Shown one piece after another: positions 24,501 through 33,521 of a stretch of DNA of 64,000 bases (position 1 is its first letter; every line of letters starts with the position of its first letter). A program made the position numbers and the translations under genes. This DNA comes from Channa striata (lineage: Eukaryota > Chordata > Actinopteri > Anabantiformes > Channidae). The notes beneath the pieces were generated by a model, which saw nothing but the letters and a program-made list of their open reading frames with translations, made no database searches and was not told the DNA's origin. The DNA lies in contig CM065182.1 in assembly GCA_033026295.1 (NCBI GenBank), positions 20,458,215 through 20,522,214 of the forward strand, given 5' to 3'.

Positions 24501-27500
24501 TTTTGAAAAGAGTGAGCTAGAGTGACCCTAGTATTAGGATACTACAAAGTTGTGTGGAATTTGGCACATAATAATAAAACTATAGTCCAGCTTAAAATCA
24601 AATTTGACAAGCAAATATGAGCTGCTGAAGCACACTCATAAGATGGCTTAATAGGGAGTGTCCGTACAGCCTCAGCCTCGGTCAGTGTTTTAACCGCAAT
24701 TTGTTCCTGCTTTATCTTTTTGATCAGGCCATAAAGCTGGAGTATGCTCGTCTTCTAAGATTCGCTCAGGAGGACACACCACCTGAAAATGATTACCGAC
24801 TTCAGCACATCATCGTCTACTTCATCCAAAACCAGGCACCCAAGAAGATCCTTGAAAGAACTCTGCTCACACAGTTTGCTGACAGGAACCTGGCCTTTGA
24901 CGAGAGGTAACTGAGGCATTGCAAACTGCAGCAACCTTGTTTTTTAAAAAAAATATGTTTATCAGTGTATTCTGTTCTTTGTGTCGATTTGTCTTGAATG
25001 GATTTCACTACAAATGTGATAAAATGAACTTCTCCAAATGTCCAGCAGAGGGTAGCAAAGATCTTAACTTTGACTGTCTCATCTTCAAATCCATTCTGAC
25101 TAATGTTACCACTGTCTTTTGTTCAAAAAAATGTCCGTTAATTACTTTTTAAAATTTTGTTGGCATAATCAAAATCCCTCCCTATTGTGATGCTCATGCC
25201 ATTATGGTGTAGAATATCCTTCTATCTCTGAAAACTTTTCAGCTAGGCTTGTTGGCCTCAATCCATATTCATGAGTGAAAATTTGATTTCTCCCTTCTCC
25301 GCTATTTTGAGCAAGATAATTAGAATTATGTGTGCATGTGGCCTCAATAGGAGCCTCCCGAGGAGTGTTTCACTTCTCCTTTCAGCGCTAAAGAGTGATT
25401 CATTAGGCCATGTTAAGGCCTCGGGGCAGGGTGGAGCATTTATCTACTGGAGTACTTCACAATGACTCACCACGCCATTGCTAACATGCTAACACTGGCT
25501 CTTCCTTCTGCTCCCCAATCCCACCACACCCACAGATGTAAGAGCATTATGAATGTTGCACGTGCCAAACTGGACCTAATTAAGCCCGAGGAGGTCAACA
25601 TGGACGAATATGAGGTCAGCAGTGGTATCTTTTGGGTTGTGTTTTTTCTAAATGTTGGACTATCTTTAAAGTAGCATTGTCTTTAAAGCATTTTGCTGTA
25701 ACATAGTTGGGGTTAGGGTTAAACCTGTTAGTTGGTGTGTCTGAAGGCCTGGGACTTTGTCTTTGATAACTTCTGTTTATCTGGATCAGATGTGGCATCA
25801 GGACTACAGGAATTTTCGTGAGACAACCATCTTCATGATGACTGGATTGGAGCTCTTTCAGAAGGCAAAGTATGAGGACACCTTCTCAGTGCTTCTTCTG
25901 ATATCTTAACTTAGAAAATTGTATCTAATGTTGCAGCTATAACAAGTTAATTGCTGCACATTGCATTTGTTTTCATGTCCTTTACCATCTGTATCTGCCT
26001 GTGAATGTTGCATTATGTCTCCTGCAGGGGGCAGCAGATAGCTATCTGCGTTACCTAGCTTTTGGTTGTGCAGCGGGTTCATTGAGTTTATTCCCTTCTG
26101 TAAAAAGTGCAACTTTGATTTTAAGTGCAACCTATTTTATCTAACTACAAAATCTGCTCCCCAACATCACTTCCTTTCCAGTTACATGGAGGCTCTGATG
26201 TATCTGATTTACTCGTATCAATACAACAAGGAGCTTTTGTCTAAGGGGCTGTACAGAGGGCATGACGAGGAGCTTCTCGGTCATTACCGTCGGGAGTGTT
26301 TGCTGGTGAGTTCATTTATGCATCACATAGTGGTTTTCAAGAACTTGAATGGACATGTTTATTCTTCTTTGTCACATTTTCTCAATTTACCTCTGTGTGC
26401 AACTTGCTTTGAAATGGACCACCCTTTCATCCCCGTGTCATCTTTGTCACTCCTTTTTCTCTGTATCACACTTACTCTGCTGAAGTGACTCAGCAAAACT
26501 TACATGGCCAGACATTTCCCCTTCAGTACTGAGCTGCGGTACTATAATCAAATTGCTTTTGCTGAGATATTGCTTTGGATTGCTTGCAGCCCACAAAAAA
26601 TTCCACTGAAGATTTTTCATCTGATACTGACAGATGAAAATCCTTTCAGCGTTGTGATGTGAGCCCCTTTTCATTTCACTCTCACCAAGCTTCGGGCTCT
26701 GGTATTATTGGTTAGGGCTGAGGGTATTTTGGTTAGATCAGCCTCATACTGGTCTTTAGCAGCTCTTTCGCTGCTGCACTCAGTAACCCTACACCAGCAT
26801 TGTGCTTCTAATGTAATCACTGGAGTGGGAATAGGAAGCAGGAGGGCCAGTGAGTGTAAACACATTACCATGAGACACAAGTGTGTCCTCAGCTAACCTC
26901 AAACCTCAGCTCTGCACAGTCTGATCGGTCATCTCAGATCTCTGGCCAGAACCTCTGGCTCCGTCCGTTCAGCTGTTTACCTTCAGCTCTTGTTTTAATT
27001 GAAAACACTGCTAACATTGACACAGTTTAATGTACTTGGATGTTTTGCAAATGTTGCCTCACAGTCCCCGATTCTAAACTGGCTGCAAGAACGGCTTGTT
27101 TCCTCGGTGAGAGGAGGTCAGAGAGTTTCTCTGTGACAGCAAGGTGGGTTTTGGCCAAGAACAAGAAGAAAGGCTTGTATCCACATCCATGCAAGAATGT
27201 CAGGGCCCTCTGTGATACTAATAATGCCTGTAGGATTACTGTTAGTATTTATCTGAGCGAATGGAAAACTTCACTAAAAAGAACAAATGAAATAAATGAT
27301 GTAAAAACTAAATCGGGGATATTTCTTGTTGTAATAGCAGTTTATCAGAGAAGTTAGCAAAGTGTGTTTCGGGAAAAGCATGAAAATATTAAGAAAAACA
27401 ACAAGTTAATTTCTTTACTCACATTATTCACTCACAAACTCCTTGAGGACAGCTTGACCTTGGCTTCAGTCTGGAGCTGAGGTTTTCAAAAGGCACGCCT

Positions 27501-29291
27501 CCCTGGGGGGAGAGACATTAGCCAGAGCTGCAGCATGATATGGTAGGGACAGGTGCATGCCAGTGTTTTATACACAACAGGAAATTTGCCCTGCTTATCA
27601 ACACCGTCAGCAGTTGGTCCAACAGCAGCGGCTGTGGGGACAGTCGAGGCACTAAAAACTCCTAGCATCCTAAATGCATCTTTTTTTAGAGCTGCTAATA
27701 GCTAATTAGGCATCTTTTTAAAGTTGGAGCCTACAGCTAACTAATATGCTGATACATTCAAGTGCGTAATGGAGTTACCTTTTAATGTTACCGTTTAGAA
27801 TGGACTAATTTAAAAAATGTGTTAAAGCTCATCAGCATCGTCTTTCCCACAGAAACTAAATGAGCAAGCAGCCACCATGTTTGAACTAGGAGAAGAACCA
27901 GAAGTGACCACAGGGCTAGGCATCATGAATGAGCTGGTGGTGCCCTGCATCTCTCTGTTGTTGGTCAATGACACTGAGAGGGACCTGCTAGCAGTTGAGG
28001 ACATGAGGAACCGCTGGTGCTCCTACCTGGGCCAAGAGATGGAATGTGAGTCCCTAAGGAAACAGGAACAAAATAGTGTTGGGTTATTAATAGGTTGCTC
28101 TAAAAAAAAAAAAAAAAGTCATTAGAATCCAGCCACTGGTCAGTTCACATATTTAAAAAAAGGTTTAGTTTGTGCTGCATTTTCACTTAAACAGGCAAAA
28201 TGAAAGCTTTCCTGCAACAGTTATGTCTAGATTGAAAGCTCTAAAAAGGCTGAGACAATTTCACAAATCTGTGGTGTTTTCACGTAAACCTGGAAATACT
28301 CATAACACTTCAGGAATTTATTGAATTCCTGGATAGACCAATTAAAGATTACATATTTCAGGCTCCTAACTATTTGCTGTTACTAAGTTGTAAGTTAAAT
28401 GTGGCCTAGAACAGAGCACATCAGAACAAAGTAAGTGTCAGAACTCTACTGGTTCTTCTAAACAAAGGAAGGATTTCTAAGCATCAAATCATGGCTACAC
28501 TGAAGGGTTCATGGTTATATGCTGTATGAAATACACATCCATTGACCACCCTATCAGAAGATCAATGGAGAGAGAGAGAAGCATCTTGATCACACATAAA
28601 GAAATAATGAGTTAAATTGTTAAATGAAACAAGAACATTAAACAAGGCATTTCAAAGACATTACCTTCTGTGAAATTCAGATGGATGTTTTCCACAGTCT
28701 TCTGAAATGTTGTAAATAATATAATGAACTGACCAAAATGAAGCTCAAAGTTAGTTGCAGCACACACAAGATATAACCCCTCATATTGCACTAAGAAATG
28801 ATATTTTGGTGGAAAATTACAATGGGACAAGATTCAGTCCATATCAGTATGTTTCATTATCAGTCTGTAGAGAGCTTGTTCTCTTGAGTTCCTGGCCTGT
28901 GTTTAGGAAAAGCTGAGTATTATCACTCAGACCCCAGCTCTCTGGAGTTTTATAATCTGTATCTGTTGGACAACAGGCTTTCAACTACTTGAGATATCAA
29001 ACTAAAAACATTTACTCATTGATTTCTGCGTTTAAGGATCAGATTTTTCAGCACATTGTGATGCAAACTCCATACAGTTAATCATTTACTATCTCTGTCT
29101 GTCCTCCTCCTGATGCAGCTAACCTGCAGGAAAAACTGACAGACTTCCTGCCCAAATTACTGGACTGCTCGACTGAAATCAAAAGCTTCCATGACCCTCC
29201 CAAGCTGCCCACCTACTCCACCCTAGAGCTGTGCGAACGATTCAGCCGCATCATGTCTGCCCTCGGCAGGGTGCCCACTGAAGGGAGATGA
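551..29291 (+). CDS. usp25: usp25: ubiquitin-specific protease 25 (whole gene span, 26 coding exons)
   Basis: Cysteine protease that removes ubiquitin from proteins; family members act in the cytosol on innate-immune adaptors, ERAD clients and tankyrases. Joined exons match vertebrate USP25 almost end to end. In order (numbering without cassettes, exon-16 frame treated as intact): UBA-like region about 15-60; SIM VIDLTGDD at 90-97; UIM1 about 97-116; UIM2 about 121-140; USP Cys box GNTCW with Cys177; insertion with a basic helical segment about 403-434; His box AGHYW with His612; C-terminal helical domain to 1079. Coding segments: 551-592, 3855-3932, 4884-5028, 5277-5400, 6186-6348, 7114-7200, 8517-8654, 10578-10654, 10802-10875, 11445-11596, 12368-12495, 12610-12705, 13069-13233, 13597-13835, 13938-14008, 14106-14333, 15138-15401, 16164-16303, 17870-18043, 18822-18917, 24728-24906, 25536-25614, 25790-25869, 26182-26305, 27853-28045, 29119-29291. 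Size is 1079 aa without and 1169 aa with cassettes; human forms are 1055 and 1125. A one-base deficit in exon 16 breaks the frame as given. Confidence 0.96.
593..3854 (+). other. usp25 intron 1
   Basis: No exon or RNA gene seen. The 5' part (599-1460) is dense in GCTAAC/GTTAGC and GCTAGC words. Open frames on both strands at 3001-3313 overlap one another and have no recognisable homology. A 16-base word at 3230-3245 (AAGTCCATGTAAATGC) recurs at 12961 in another intron, hinting at a shared short repeat. Confidence 0.6.
3855..3932 (+). CDS. usp25: usp25 exon 2 (residues 15-40), UBA-like region
   Basis: Encodes HQQTLLNQLREVTG onward, the first part of the UBA-like helical region. Acceptor CAACAG, donor GTACCT, 78 nt, phase 0 at both ends. 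Confidence 0.95.
4884..5028 (+). CDS. usp25: usp25 exon 3 (residues 41-88)
   Basis: Completes the UBA-like region (SNGDLAEAVAFLTEKNAK) and adds the conserved linker TTYYQT...ISVGSQADT. Acceptor TTGCAG, donor GTGAGC; ends one base into codon 89. Confidence 0.95.
5277..5400 (+). CDS. usp25: usp25 exon 4 (residues 89-130): SIM and UIM1
   Basis: Carries the SUMO-interaction motif VIDLTGDD, then UIM1 (DDLQRAIALSLEES, acidic start with the Ala...Ser core) and the start of UIM2 (TDEEQAIS). In the family, SUMO or ubiquitin attachment in this region modulates chain binding and activity. Acceptor TTGCAG, donor GTGTGC. Confidence 0.96.
6186..6348 (+). CDS. usp25: usp25 exon 5 (residues 130-184): USP Cys box
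   Basis: Completes UIM2 (VLEASIAEN), then the Cys box GLKNVGNTCWFSAVIQ. The nucleophile Cys177 is the TGC at 6325-6327, and Asn172 is in the usual oxyanion position. Acceptor TTTTAG after a long T-rich tract, donor GTGAGT. Confidence 0.97.
7114..7200 (+). CDS. usp25: usp25 exon 6 (residues 185-213)
   Basis: SLFNLLEFQRLVLNY...LPRNQK, the USP fingers/thumb helix following the Cys box. 87 nt, phase 0 at both ends; acceptor TCAAG, donor GTGAGA. Confidence 0.95.
8517..8654 (+). CDS. usp25: usp25 exon 7 (residues 214-259)
   Basis: EHRNLPFMQELRNLFALM...KYVDPSRAVEILKDAFKS, a strongly conserved catalytic-domain segment. Acceptor GACTAG, donor GTAAGC; ends phase 0 within the Gln run SQQQ. Confidence 0.96.
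8655..10577 (+). other. usp25 intron 7
   Basis: No exon seen. It contains a long T tract at about 9573-9596 and another at about 10431-10459. Sequence near 9380-9425 has the AT-rich look of a decayed dispersed repeat. The frame at 8980-9294 has no recognisable homology. Confidence 0.5.
10578..10654 (+). CDS. usp25: usp25 exon 8 (residues 260-285)
   Basis: [21 protein letters not shown], the USP QDxxEF box. The acceptor is a NAGNAG tandem (CAACAGCAG); the first AG keeps the family's three Gln, the second would drop one. Donor GTAACA. Confidence 0.95.
10802..10875 (+). CDS. usp25: usp25 exon 9 (residues 285-310)
   Basis: EKPKNPMVELFYGRFLAVGVLEG, catalytic domain. Acceptor TTTCAG, donor GTGAGA; phase 2 in, phase 1 out. 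Confidence 0.95.
11445..11596 (+). CDS. usp25: usp25 exon 10 (residues 310-360)
   Basis: KKFENTEMFGQYPLQVNGF...LHECLEAAMIEGEIES, catalytic domain, nearly identical to mammals. Acceptor CCACAG, donor GTCAGT; ends phase 0. Confidence 0.96.
12368..12495 (+). CDS. usp25: usp25 exon 11 (residues 361-403)
   Basis: [20 protein letters not shown]...KIHNKLEFPSVLYMD, the USP box with the LP...L.RF pattern. Acceptor TGTCAG, donor GTGATA. Confidence 0.96.
12610..12705 (+). CDS. usp25: usp25 exon 12 (residues 403-435): start of the insertion
   Basis: YMDRNREVTRIKREEIRRLK...LLQQRLER, a long charged helix at the start of the USP25/USP28-specific insertion. In the family this insertion drives oligomerisation and, in USP25, an autoinhibited tetramer. 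Acceptor GTTAG, donor GTACTT. Confidence 0.95.
13069..13233 (+). CDS. usp25: usp25 exon 13 (residues 435-490), GC donor
   Basis: YLSYGSGPKRFPLADVLQYA...FASSKPVCTSPVEDIDSS, the autoinhibitory part of the insertion, then a Ser/Pro/Gly-rich linker. No GT donor restores phase near the end; the best site is ATG followed by GCAAGT, a GC-type donor at 13234. It splices in frame to TAEQE in exon 14. Confidence 0.85.
13597..13835 (+). CDS. usp25: usp25 exon 14 (residues 490-570)
   Basis: A variable Pro/Thr/Gln-rich linker followed by conserved HKPFTQSRLPPDLPMHPAP and HITEEELRVLEGCLHRW. The linker is shorter and diverged from mammals, as expected. Acceptor GTGCAG, donor GTAGGT. Confidence 0.93.
13938..14008 (+). 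CDS. usp25: usp25 exon 15 (residues 570-593)
   Basis: DLQGSITRIHRTIELMYSD, catalytic domain. Acceptor CACCAG, donor GTGAGC; ends phase 0. Confidence 0.95.
14106..14333 (+). CDS. usp25: usp25 exon 16: USP His box, with a one-base frameshift
   Basis: VPYRLHAVLVHEGQ then NAGHYWAYIYD; catalytic His612 is the CAC at 14160-14162. After GAC (14181-14183) the frame read from upstream gives PISVAG and a TGA at 14202-14204. The next frame immediately gives WMKYNDISVTKSSWEEL and RDSFGGYRNASAYCLMYIN, the conserved continuation, up to donor GTACAC. So 228 nt are present where 229 are needed, and the deficit lies near the C run at 14183-14186. As written, the product stops after 625 residues, before the third catalytic residue in the KYND region. 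Either a real lesion or a homopolymer sequencing error. Confidence 0.93.
15138..15401 (+). CDS. usp25: usp25 exon 17
   Basis: EEFDKETGQ...LPADLKHYVKEDNELFDKEIEEWD, a conserved helical segment after the catalytic core. It continues into a fish-specific Ala/Ser-rich low-complexity run (about 15298-15360) and PMSIESSPPDNA. Acceptor CTGCAG, donor GTCAGG. The intact downstream frame argues that the exon-16 break is recent or an artefact. Confidence 0.93.
16164..16303 (+). CDS. usp25: usp25 exon 18
   Basis: DPEYMEQPSPTSDSKHLQED followed by AAAEQEERSPEALLSA, matching the family segment before the alternatively spliced region. Acceptor CTGCAG, donor GTATGT, ends phase 0. The next constitutive exon (24728) begins AIKLEYARL, also phase 0, so the cassettes between can be skipped cleanly. 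Confidence 0.92.
16304..17869 (+). other. usp25 intron 18
   Basis: No exon seen. A short word CCTAGGACAAAAA recurs at 17369 and 17566 (and CCTAGGACAAAAA also at about 3376), suggesting fragments of one dispersed repeat. Confidence 0.5.
17870..18043 (+). CDS. usp25: usp25 cassette exon A (58 codons, alternative)
   Basis: Frame open from acceptor TTTACAG: a Pro/Ser/Thr-rich start, then DLVKEDESPG and VEVAIPNVGTFVIESEEGG to donor GTAGTG. It is 174 nt, so inclusion or skipping keeps frame. An excellent internal donor (CCAG then GTGAGC at 17909) would give a 39-nt version, also in frame. The position matches the mammalian exons included in the muscle isoform USP25m. Coding status rests on frame, splice sites and position, not on memory of the mammalian peptide. 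Confidence 0.75.
18822..18917 (+). CDS. usp25: usp25 cassette exon B (32 codons, alternative)
   Basis: Open frame AMMTPNMQGIIMAIGKSS to EAAFFK between acceptor GGGCAG and donor GTACAG; 96 nt, phase 0 at both ends. With exon A it adds 90 residues before AIKLEYARL. In mammals two exons at this point are included together in muscle, where the longer protein binds sarcomeric proteins. The same use in fish is inference. Confidence 0.75.
20623..21666 (-). pseudogene. BEL/Pao integrase fragments
   Basis: Minus-strand pieces in changing frames: THYVNHEGVAGTLLRMIKKA (21409-21666), then a CVIC zinc-finger pair near 21360. Next the catalytic-core part ILTDVSDQSAEGFMLAYQRF and WSDAGSNFVGA (20886-21179), then FMAANLTNKRPIDAR and NSLLLGRTGP (20623-20886). 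The frame is interrupted at least four times. Confidence 0.8.
21813..22429 (-). pseudogene. BEL/Pao RNase H-like to integrase linker fragments
   Basis: Two overlapping minus-strand frames: VDSRTVLGAIHRDSGQTFFA and NRIGKIQKAG, then PNTADIVTRGAALTDLGED and GPEFLRWPVKRWP. These are the typical BEL/Pao steps from RNase H-like domain to integrase. A shift separates the frames around 22160. Confidence 0.8.
22563..22874 (-). pseudogene. BEL/Pao pol fragment after RT
   Basis: Contains LTRKELLNQVAGLYDPIGLV followed by TPTKQEGANLVRKAFQEG, the characteristic A17-type pol segment between RT and RNase H in BEL/Pao. Confidence 0.85.
22881..23235 (-). pseudogene. BEL/Pao reverse transcriptase fragment with YVDD box
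   Basis: Minus-strand sequence at 23134-23145 encodes YVDD, in the context LEEDSYVDDISTS, the RT catalytic box. It is reached almost directly from gag, so protease and the N-terminal RT region are missing. Stops follow within about 30 codons. Confidence 0.75.
23236..23725 (-). pseudogene. BEL/Pao gag remnant
   Basis: Two minus-strand frames carry gag-like sequence. Upstream: IKLPTFSGNKRDNWK, preceded by a charged coiled segment. Then 23463-23236: LKSKVPEFAKKDWFVV and NGVTSDKLFDSLLKFLKKQE. This is the core gag pattern of vertebrate BEL/Pao elements. Frame shift between the two parts; no intact start. Confidence 0.7.
24728..24906 (+). CDS. usp25: usp25 exon 21 (C-terminal domain start)
   Basis: AIKLEYARLLRFAQEDTPP then DYRLQHIIVYFIQNQAPKK, conserved C-terminal helical domain. 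Acceptor GATCAG, donor GTAACT. The splice sites are intact despite about 4.8 kb of transposon in the preceding intron. Confidence 0.96.
25536..25614 (+). CDS. usp25: usp25 exon 22
   Basis: CKSIMNVARAKLDLIKPEEV to DEYE. Acceptor CCACAG, donor GTCAGC; ends phase 0. Confidence 0.95.
25790..25869 (+). CDS. usp25: usp25 exon 23
   Basis: MWHQDYRNFRETTIFMMTGL to LFQKA; Met replaces the Glu before WHQDY in mammals. Acceptor GATCAG, donor GTATGA; ends two bases into a codon. Confidence 0.93.
26182..26305 (+). CDS. usp25: usp25 exon 24
   Basis: YMEALMYLIYSYQYNKELLS followed by KGLYRGHDEELLGHYRRECL, one of the most conserved C-terminal stretches. Acceptor TTCCAG, donor GTGAGT; ends phase 0. Confidence 0.96.
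26306..27852 (+). other. usp25 intron 24
   Basis: No exon or RNA gene seen. Scattered short frames have no recognisable homology. Confidence 0.5.
27853..28045 (+). CDS. usp25: usp25 exon 25
   Basis: KLNEQAATMFELGEEPEVTT, then GIMNELVVPCISLLLVND and DLLAVEDMRNRWCSYLGQEM. Acceptor CCACAG, donor GTGAGT; ends one base into a codon. Confidence 0.96.
28046..29118 (+). other. usp25 intron 25
   Basis: A poly(A) run at about 28101-28117; otherwise no feature recognised. Confidence 0.5.
29119..29291 (+). CDS. usp25: usp25 exon 26 (last coding exon)
   Basis: NLQEKLTDFLPKLLDCSTEI, KSFHDPPKLPTYSTLELCER and FSRIMSALGRVPTEGR, then TGA at 29289-29291. This matches the family's exact C-terminus, so the gene end is certain. 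Acceptor ATGCAG. Confidence 0.97.
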
Positions 29292-30050
29292 GCTCAGAGG
29301 GATGGACAGACGCCTCTCCCTCTTCCCAGGCCCAACCCAGGGCAGAAATCAATGGACCTCTCTTAACCCATGCCTTCCTTATAAATCCAGGGGTCACTCG
29401 CTTCTAGCTGTTATTCCTCTGTTACTCTTTTTGCTGCTATAGGTTTTATCATTATAAATATTACTTCACGTTTATTTTAAGCAAACACGATGGAGGAGGA
29501 GAGGACAGACTGTTGGGAGAGCATACAGGCTTGTGAAAACAAAATGTTGACGGGCTGAAACACACAGTGGCTGAAAGCCAGGCACATTCAGCTTCAGCTT
29601 AGCAAGAGACGAGTTTGAGGGTTTTTCCTAGTTTATTGTTGTTGTTGCTGTTTGATTCAAGCTTCCCCAGCCATGCTCCCAGCAGCTCCCAGCCCTTCCC
29701 AGAGCACCCTTCTCTGCGTGATGAGGATCATCCCACTGCTCTGCCTCCACTTTGGTACAGTATTACCACGTTTTTGTTTTATTTTTCTAAGAAAGTAAGA
29801 AAGGGAGCCTTCCGATTTATCAGCGGCTCTGAATATCTCAAATGGGTCTCGTGTATGTGTGGACTGTGCCAGAGGTGGTAGACAGCCATGGACATCCTGT
29901 GGCTTGTTAATAAATTGAGAGAATAAAATTTTATTTATGGCCCTTTTAGGCCAGGTAAACAAATGCTTTGCCTGATGATGTTTTACTTTACATACACAAT
30001 AGTGGCTTTTATAATAAAAATAAAGCTCTTTTGAGACATCAGGATGGAGG
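29292..30050 (+). other. usp25: usp25 3' UTR with several poly(A) signals
   Basis: AATAAA hexamers lie at 29909-29914, 29922-29927, 30013-30018 and 30019-30024, giving two clusters about 100 bases apart. The transcript probably ends between about 29.94 and 30.05 kb. The 138-codon frame on the other strand (29657-30073) is an antisense shadow. Confidence 0.6.
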
Positions 30051-33000
30051 ACCGAGTCACTAGCAGTTAGCAAGGTAAGTGGAGGCTCGGTGCATGAATG
30101 GATTATGAGGAAATGGGCCCCCGCCCAACATTGAGTCAGAAAGAGACACGCACTGACACATTTTGGTTAGTTTTAGCTTTTTGTTTTTTGACTCATTTAG
30201 TTTCTTCTGGTCATTTCCTCCTGTGTTTATTCTATGTATTTTAACTGAAACCTGTGACTTTCAAACAAAAATACTGACCCTTAATTCCGAAGCACCAGCC
30301 AAGGGGCCCCACGACTTCTCAGGCTCCTGGGCCAGTGCCCGGTAGCCTAGTTCACTAATCCATCCATAACTCAGTTTCCAGCCTAAAGTCGTTCTGACAT
30401 TATTTTATTGGTTTCTGGTATTATACAGCTTATTAAAAATATGAGTTTCATCAACTTGGAGATGCCAAACCCGAGAGTATACAACGCCGAGAGCCGAACA
30501 CGACAAGAGAGCCAAAATAATAAAACTATAACAGATTCAGTTTCTAGCTGCCTTGAAATTAAGTTTTTAATGATTAAAATTTTTGACCAATTTCCTGGAG
30601 TGACACTAATTTCCGGGAACTCTGATGGGTACAATAAACCCCTGTGATGAAGGCAATAAACACTTTGACAAGCCTTTGTCACAGTATTACTATCAGCATT
30701 GTGGACGTAAGATGAAAGTCATCTTTCACAATTGTTTCTAAAATTGAATGAAGTTTCAGGGCTGAGTTTTGAAGTTTTCTCCAAGCTACATTCCACAACC
30801 ATAAAAACAAATCGCTTCAAACAAATGTGCGTTTTCTTTTTTGACCCAGACTGTGTTTTCTGTCTGCTCCTAAAACCTTCAGTTAAATATCCCTTCAGAA
30901 AATAGGGATCATCAAGATTTCTGATTTAACACTTCTGAAATCCCCCCAAAAAAAACAAATAAAAAATCCAAACAACTTGTTTACCATTAAAATATAGATC
31001 TTTTGTTTTGTTTTGTTTGACAACCCAAAAAAAGTGGCAACACAGTGAGGCACTAAATACAGGTGTGGCTAAAAGTGTTGGTATGTTCCACTGAAAAAGA
31101 GAAAAGAATTGTCTGAAGAAAGTAGAAGCTGTCAGAACCATTTGCAATCCTCCATTCTGTGTTCCTTCCTCAAAGAACAGAAGAGAAGCATCTTTTTACG
31201 TGATGCAGTCAGTGAAAATGCCATGAAACCCTTTAGTAGCTCCGCTCTTATAGACGACCACTGTAATCAAGCGTGTTTTCTAGCTATTAATTAGACTTCT
31301 CAACTGTTCTTAAACAAACTGTTGGGGTTCTGTCAAGCTTGATGAACTGATCTGGACCCAAACAGACAATTTTGAACACCCGTGTTTTTTTAAATTCTCT
31401 ACTTTTCCTGGAGCCTAGTGGCTGAATGTTTCCGGCCACTTTAGTGTTGGAGGAAACATGACAGGACAGTTTTTTCTTCTTCTTTTACAGAACACCTCAA
31501 TCTGAAAAGACATCTTAAAAGTCTTGTCTATATTTCACCCTGAGGATCCTGGTCTTTTATTTTTATTTTATTTTATTTTTTTTTTTTACAAGAAAGCTTT
31601 AAATTTAGAAACTCACATTTAAAAAAAACTCCCGTTGTCAGAAAGCAGTGTCTGGACACTGTTGTATCTGAGTTTCAAAGTTTATTCTTTTTGTAGCATC
31701 TGAATGTTTTGTTGAGTCTGGGGATCGTTTCCAACACGTGGCCACATGTAGAGAGGTTGGCTTTAGTCCCACGCACCCTAAACTTTCTGAATACAGCAGC
31801 AGCTGTGGTCAAAGGAACATGAAGGTACTTTGAGACGACTGTGAAACACCTATATTGACTATAGTCATGTTCATTATCTGTTTTGAGTGACTGATCATTA
31901 TGTCTGTGTTCAGTTTGGTCCACACAATTTTAACAAACTGCACGATGAAGACTTCTGTATTACCATAGACAAACATCTGTAAAGGTACATTCACATTACA
32001 CTCAAAACTGCCCTGCATTCATGTATTTTTCTTAAGTTTGGTTACTTGCTTTTTAGCTCGGCATGTCACAGCATAATAAAAACGAAAAGAGGAGATCAAC
32101 AACTGAGACTGTGGTGGATGAAGAGATGGGAAAGTTTCGGATTTGTTTGATATTTATGAAGAAGCTTCTGTTCAAACTGGAAGGAACATTGTGTTTGAAC
32201 TAAAATTGTGACTTCACTCACAAATGACCTTGTAGTAGTAATAGTAGTACACGCACGTTTTACGTGTTAGTTAAACGTGTTCACGCGTGTCAGCTGAGGA
32301 CTACAGCAGAGTTGTCACCGGAGCTGAATACATGTCACAAACATGATCAAGAACCGAAAAGGTAATAATCTGAACATATCCAAAGTGAAAGACGCAAACA
32401 CTTGCAATGCTCAGGTTCATTTTAACAGGCTGTGACACTGTCCATCATCACTGACCTGTAGGATGAGTTTCTATTAATAAGTCACACTCCTTCGGCCTTC
32501 TTTCTCAGTGAGCCACTTTTTCTGCCTGTCATGCCACTGTGAATGCATATTCTTGGAGTGGTGAAGCAATGCTGCCTCACAGAAACTTGGGGAAAAAAGC
32601 TGTGGTGGACATGTTATGTATTGACATGGTATTGCTAAAGTTTGTATACATAATTGTTCCCAGTTTAGTATAGAGTATTTCGATTGTTTAATTAAGCACT
32701 CCTTAAGTAAAAGATCTTTTATTTATGATCAGAGAAAGGCTCCCCAAAGTATCTAAGTAAAAGTTTTTTTTACTTAAGTAGTTGCAACAAGTGGCAGTTC
32801 AGCTAGTTTCATATTATTTGCATTGAGTTTAGTAGTGTCGTTCAGGGGTTTCCAGCTTAAGCGACAGGCCCCTTTAAAAAACCTTAGGACATATCTGAGG
32901 GGTCGTGAGATGGCTGGAAGAAAGAAGAAGAAAAGTTCTGGCAGATGAATCTGTTTTCATTTTTTAGACATTAGACTTAATTTAGTTGGATAATTTTACC

Positions 33001-33520
33001 TCTTCAGGCATGGAACAGTTGTTTAAATGAAACCATGTGAGACATTTAGAGAGGGAATCACAGCTTACAGAGCAAGAGAATATATCCAGGTCAAGTAATG
33101 AATAGTAAAAAATAGTCACAACACAGAAACACTGGGACCACAGGTTAAGTCCATAGTGTTACATTTAATGAAATCATCAAATTTTGAATATATAAATTGG
33201 CAAAACACACATCTTACAGCACCTTTAAAAAGAGTTTCACCTCCGCTTGGAAGTTTTCTTGAATGAAGGTCAATTTTATATTGCTTTTTTTTTGTCAAAA
33301 CTACAAAAACAGGATCCTCCATGTCAAAGTGAAAAATCTCTACAAATATAAAACAGAAAATAATTGTGTGACTGAGCCCTGTAACATAACTCCCTGGTGC
33401 AGCCAGTGGGTCTCAAAAGTCTCACAATCAAAAGTTAAATAGAGATCACATGAGGACAGTCACTGTGTTGAATAGATTGGATTATAAATGTATGGTTATG
33501 GAAAGCAGAAGTATTACATT
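30051..33520. other. Intergenic, no protein gene seen
   Basis: AT-rich sequence with a TTTTA run near 31556-31590 and a relic of Tc1-like transposase on the minus strand. No splice-supported exon or RNA gene recognised. Confidence 0.5.
31675..31923 (-). mobile_element. Tc1-like transposase N-terminal relic
   Basis: Minus-strand frame with YLHVPLTTAAAVFRKFRVRG followed by TKANLSTCGH, resembling the helix-turn-helix region of Tc1-like transposases (pattern xxLxVPxxTVxxxxxKFxxxGTxxNLPxxG). No catalytic DDE part found in frame; the flanks (about 31.06-32.03 kb) may be the rest of a decayed copy. Confidence 0.5.
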
Positions 33521-33521
33521 T

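Noticed and set aside
26066..26488. 140-codon frame around exon 24
   Set aside because: Only 26182-26305 is coding; the rest is intron read-through.
29657..30073. 138-codon minus-strand open frame
   Set aside because: Antisense to the usp25 3' UTR, no recognisable domain.
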